From contig URLF01000058.1 of NCBI GenBank assembly GCA_900548705.1, positions 1 to 15,917 on the forward strand: DNA of 15,917 bases. Direction: 5' to 3'. Positions 13,325 to 15,917 of this stretch are shown here, in pieces (position 1 is the stretch's first letter; the number at the start of each line of letters is the position of its first letter). Source of the DNA: an uncultured Porphyromonadaceae bacterium (GTDB taxonomy: Bacteria; Bacteroidota; Bacteroidia; Bacteroidales; Muribaculaceae). The notes beneath the pieces were generated by a model. That model did not search any database, had not been told where the DNA came from, and saw only the letters and a list, made by a program, of their open reading frames with translations. Position numbers and translations under genes: made by a program.

Positions 13325-15917
13325 ATGAATAAAATTCTGATGACAGCCCTCATCGCGGCGGCAATGACCAGCGCTGTGTCGGCTCAGGAGCTTTCACAGA
13401 CACTTTATTTCGACTTCGGTTCGATAACCGCCTCACAGGGAACTGTCACCAAAGGGGTTGACGGCAACGGCCATTACTGGAACAACATCACCAACAATGA
13501 GTCGGGCAACAAATATGCCGCCAAGGGTACTGTATATGGCAATCTTGTCAATGCCGACAACCTGGCGACAGGTTTCTCCGTGACCCTCAACAGCCGTTTC
13601 TCGACAAACGGGAAGAGTGGAGGAGGTGGTCTGCTTGAGCCTTCCGCCGAGCTGTTGGGCGATATGGCTGTGGCGACGGCCACCGAGGATTATTTCTTCA
13701 TCGAATCCTCTGAGAACAACAGCAATTTCACCATCGCCGGACTTGACCCGCAGAAATGCTACCGTTTCCATATCTTCGCTTCCCGCAGAGCCTCCGATAC
13801 CCGTATCGGGACATACCGAATGGAGGGAATCAACAAGTTCTCCGGCGACCTGCAGCTTGCCGGGACGGGCATAGGACATGACGGGGAGAACCAGAACACC
13901 GACAAGATTCTTGTCTCGGATTATGTGTTCCCCGATGACAACGGAGAGATTCTTTTCACCGTCTCGCGCAATACAGGGGCATACATCGCTCTGAACGCGA
14001 TGAAGATGGAGGAGTTTACCGGCATGCGCCGTCCCGACGCGCCGGTAACCATGGCTTCGGCTCTTCTCAAAGGCTCGGCTGCCGAGAACGGTGAGTCGGT
14101 CGAGATGAGACTGATTTCCCCCGATGGCAAGAACAGCGGGGTCTTCGAGTGCTTCACAATGCTGAAACCGGGCAGTTTCCATATCGAGGGTGTCTCGACC
14201 GAGGATGCTCCGCTCAGCTATGGGGTGACCGAAGAAGGGAAACTTGTGGAGAACTCCGATGAGGAGTATCAGGTCGGTGGTGAACAGCTGTCGATTGTCC
14301 GTGTGGATTTTCCGGAGGGTGTTCTTACTGTGACCCCCATCACCGCCTGCTCGATGACCGGAAGCGCCGTCCATGGCTGGAGCACATCCAATGTCGAGAA
14401 TCTGCCCTATGTCGGTGACGGGGTGTGGAGCGGCGAGGTAACCCTCACCAACCGCCCGTCGGTTTCTGACCGCTCACGTTTCAATTTCATCCTCAACAAC
14501 AGCTGGAACTACAAGATTTCCAAGGTGTCGGGCAGTGAGAACTCTGTCGGTTTCTCCTGGGAGGATTATTCCCTGGCTGACATCTACCTCAATTTCGGCA
14601 CATACCGCATCACCCTCGACCTGAACCGGATGGTCTACAATATCGAGTCGGTCAACGGTATCGACGACCACCGTATCACTGTCATGGGCTCATCCGTCTC
14701 CAACGGACAGGGCGCGACCGACAACCACGGCTACGCCTATATGTTTGACCAGCTTATCGGGGCGCGTCATCAGGATGGCCTTTCCGAGAACCCCTTCTTC
14801 ATCTCAAGCATCGCTGTCAACGGCAACAACACCATCAACCTGCTCGACCGTTACAGTGAGCTGGTGAATGATTTCAGTCGCTATGTGGTGTTCGGTGTCT
14901 CGCTCGGCAACGAGGGAATCCATGGCGCGTCAGACCAGGAGGCTGTCTACAACCAGTTCGCCAACAATATGCAGCTGCTGATTTCCAAGGCCCGCGAGGA
15001 CGGGATGGTGCCTGTGGTGATGAACAACTACACCCGTGGCGACTTCGAGGAGTCGGATTACGGATATGTGCGCCGTATGAACCTGCTTATCAACAGCTGG
15101 GATGTTCCCTCGGTCAACCTCCTCGGGGCAATCGACAACGGTGCGGGCAAATGGGCCGACGGTTTCCAGAACGGCGATGACATCTACCATCCCAACACCG
15201 AAGGTCACTCCGAGCTGTTCCACGCCATCACGCCGTCTCTCTTCGACGCTCTCAAAGCCGGGAAGAGCATTCCTGTCCGCAAGACCGGTAACTCTATGAT
15301 TATCAACCAGCAGGGTAAGGTGGAATTTGTGCCGGAGGATGTCGTTCATCCCTTCGCCCTCGTGGTCAGCCTCAACCAGCTCCCGGAAGGTGAGTTCGTG
15401 CGTGTCTCCACCCCGGATGGTGTCGCCACAATATCCATGTCCGGAACCACTGTGACCTATACCTCTCCCGCAGGTGAGACCATCTCGGGGAATGTCGTCA
15501 AGGAAAGAAGCGGCGAGTCTCCCCTCTATCTCACCCTCTCGCATTATCATGCACAGGGACGCACCTATCTTTATGCAGGTGAGGAACTGCTCGGGGAACT
15601 CCCCGGCAAGGTTGTCCCCGAAAAGGTCACTGTCGCCCCCATATCGGGCAAGCTCGATCTCGCCGAGGTGATGTTCTACCGTTCCGCGCTCAATGCTGAC
15701 GAGGTGAGCGCCATCTGTGACGGCAAGATGATTCAGTCGAGCCTTGAGGTTTACCTCCCTTTCAGCGACACCACTGATGCCGCCCGCAACGAGGCGCAGG
15801 CGATGACCGAGGCCACCGTTCTCGGGGGACAGACCTCCGGCGTGACCGCGCTCCACGGGGAGGAGGAGACCGCACCCTTTCGCGCCTTCGGTCTCGAAGG
15901 GCTTCTCAGGGTCTCGG
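13325..15917 (+). CDS. Secreted modular SGNH/GDSL hydrolase (partial, runs off the right edge)
   Basis: The frame opens at the ATG at 13325 and stays open for 864 codons to the window end. A signal peptide is cleaved after A20 (AVSAQ). Residues about 22-245 form a beta-rich module starting LYFDFGS. Residues about 345-440 resemble a SusE/SusF-type binding module (SAVHGWSTSN, GDGVWSGEV, YRITLDLNRMVYNIE). The SGNH esterase domain spans about 450-640. Block I is MGSSVSNGQGA with likely nucleophile S457. Block II is VNGNN with G500. Block III is SLGNEG with N529. Block V is DIYHPNTEGH with D619 and H622. All four SGNH residues are therefore present. After it, YHAQGRTYLYAG and LDLAEVMFYRSALNADEV (about 765-800) look like the end of a LamG/concanavalin-like lectin domain. 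The protein probably deacylates glycans at the surface; the substrate is unknown. The C-terminus is outside the window. Confidence 0.88.
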   Translation, partial: MNKILMTALIAAAMTSAVSAQELSQTLYFDFGSITASQGTVTKGVDGNGHYWNNITNNESGNKYAAKGTVYGNLVNADNLATGFSVTLNSRFSTNGKSGGGGLLEPSAELLGDMAVATATEDYFFIESSENNSNFTIAGLDPQKCYRFHIFASRRASDTRIGTYRMEGINKFSGDLQLAGTGIGHDGENQNTDKILVSDYVFPDDNGEILFTVSRNTGAYIALNAMKMEEFTGMRRPDAPVTMASALLKGSAAENGESVEMRLISPDGKNSGVFECFTMLKPGSFHIEGVSTEDAPLSYGVTEEGKLVENSDEEYQVGGEQLSIVRVDFPEGVLTVTPITACSMTGSAVHGWSTSNVENLPYVGDGVWSGEVTLTNRPSVSDRSRFNFILNNSWNYKISKVSGSENSVGFSWEDYSLADIYLNFGTYRITLDLNRMVYNIESVNGIDDHRITVMGSSVSNGQGATDNHGYAYMFDQLIGARHQDGLSENPFFISSIAVNGNNTINLLDRYSELVNDFSRYVVFGVSLGNEGIHGASDQEAVYNQFANNMQLLISKAREDGMVPVVMNNYTRGDFEESDYGYVRRMNLLINSWDVPSVNLLGAIDNGAGKWADGFQNGDDIYHPNTEGHSELFHAITPSLFDALKAGKSIPVRKTGNSMIINQQGKVEFVPEDVVHPFALVVSLNQLPEGEFVRVSTPDGVATISMSGTTVTYTSPAGETISGNVVKERSGESPLYLTLSHYHAQGRTYLYAGEELLGELPGKVVPEKVTVAPISGKLDLAEVMFYRSALNADEVSAICDGKMIQSSLEVYLPFSDTTDAARNEAQAMTEATVLGGQTSGVTALHGEEETAPFRAFGLEGLLRVS

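Noticed and set aside
13433..14374. A 313-codon minus-strand frame
   Set aside because: It is antisense to the SGNH hydrolase, whose frame continues through it with signal peptide and catalytic motifs.
14930..15856. A 308-codon minus-strand frame
   Set aside because: It is also antisense to the SGNH hydrolase and covers the GNEG-to-LamG part, including the Asp-His catalytic block.

Overview
The window looks like a piece of a Bacteroidales chromosome. The best guess is Muribaculaceae or a close relative, but the family is an inference. The signs are several promoters of the Bacteroidetes type (TTTG, about 19 bases, TAnnTTTG), starts without clear Shine-Dalgarno sequences, many secreted proteins ending in type IX secretion (T9SS)-like C-terminal modules, and typical Bacteroidales versions of malate dehydrogenase, endonuclease I and a U32 family protein. 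No rRNA, tRNA, CRISPR array, transposase or phage gene was seen.

Layout. Positions 1-58 hold the first codons of a minus-strand secreted protein that leaves the window. A divergent promoter region precedes an outer-membrane phospholipase A (403-1275), which ends at a good intrinsic terminator. A 420-base AT-rich regulatory stretch follows, with four TGTNACA sites and a textbook promoter, leading to an ECF sigma factor (1765-2265). The sigma gene converges on malate dehydrogenase (minus, 2736-3734). The 470 bases between their 3' ends hold GC-rich hairpins and a large nested palindrome whose arms are tandem 9-bp TGGGA repeats able to form G-quadruplexes. Divergent from mdh is a secreted multidomain endonuclease I (3899-6334), followed after 10 bases by a TrhP-like U32 family protein (6345-7586) and an intrinsic terminator.

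The last 8 kb is a run of plus-strand genes for exported proteins: a GH30 glycosidase (7802-9481), an unrecognised 1157-residue secreted protein with a SusE/SusF-like start (9576-13049), and a modular SGNH esterase that is cut by the window end (13325-15917). The GH30 gene has its own promoter. The esterase gene is preceded by a 275-base spacer with a long strong stem-loop and a possible promoter of its own.

How they fit together. The final three genes plausibly make cell-surface or secreted proteins for glycan attack: a backbone-cleaving glycosidase, an esterase that removes acyl groups, and a large binding or surface protein. There is no SusC/SusD pair in the window, so this is not a complete polysaccharide utilisation locus as seen. 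The other genes (phospholipase, sigma factor, malate dehydrogenase, nuclease, tRNA-hydroxylation-type U32 protein) look like separate housekeeping or envelope functions. The most unusual features are the non-coding ones: the G-rich palindrome at 2458-2709 and the structured leader or terminator at 13119-13220.
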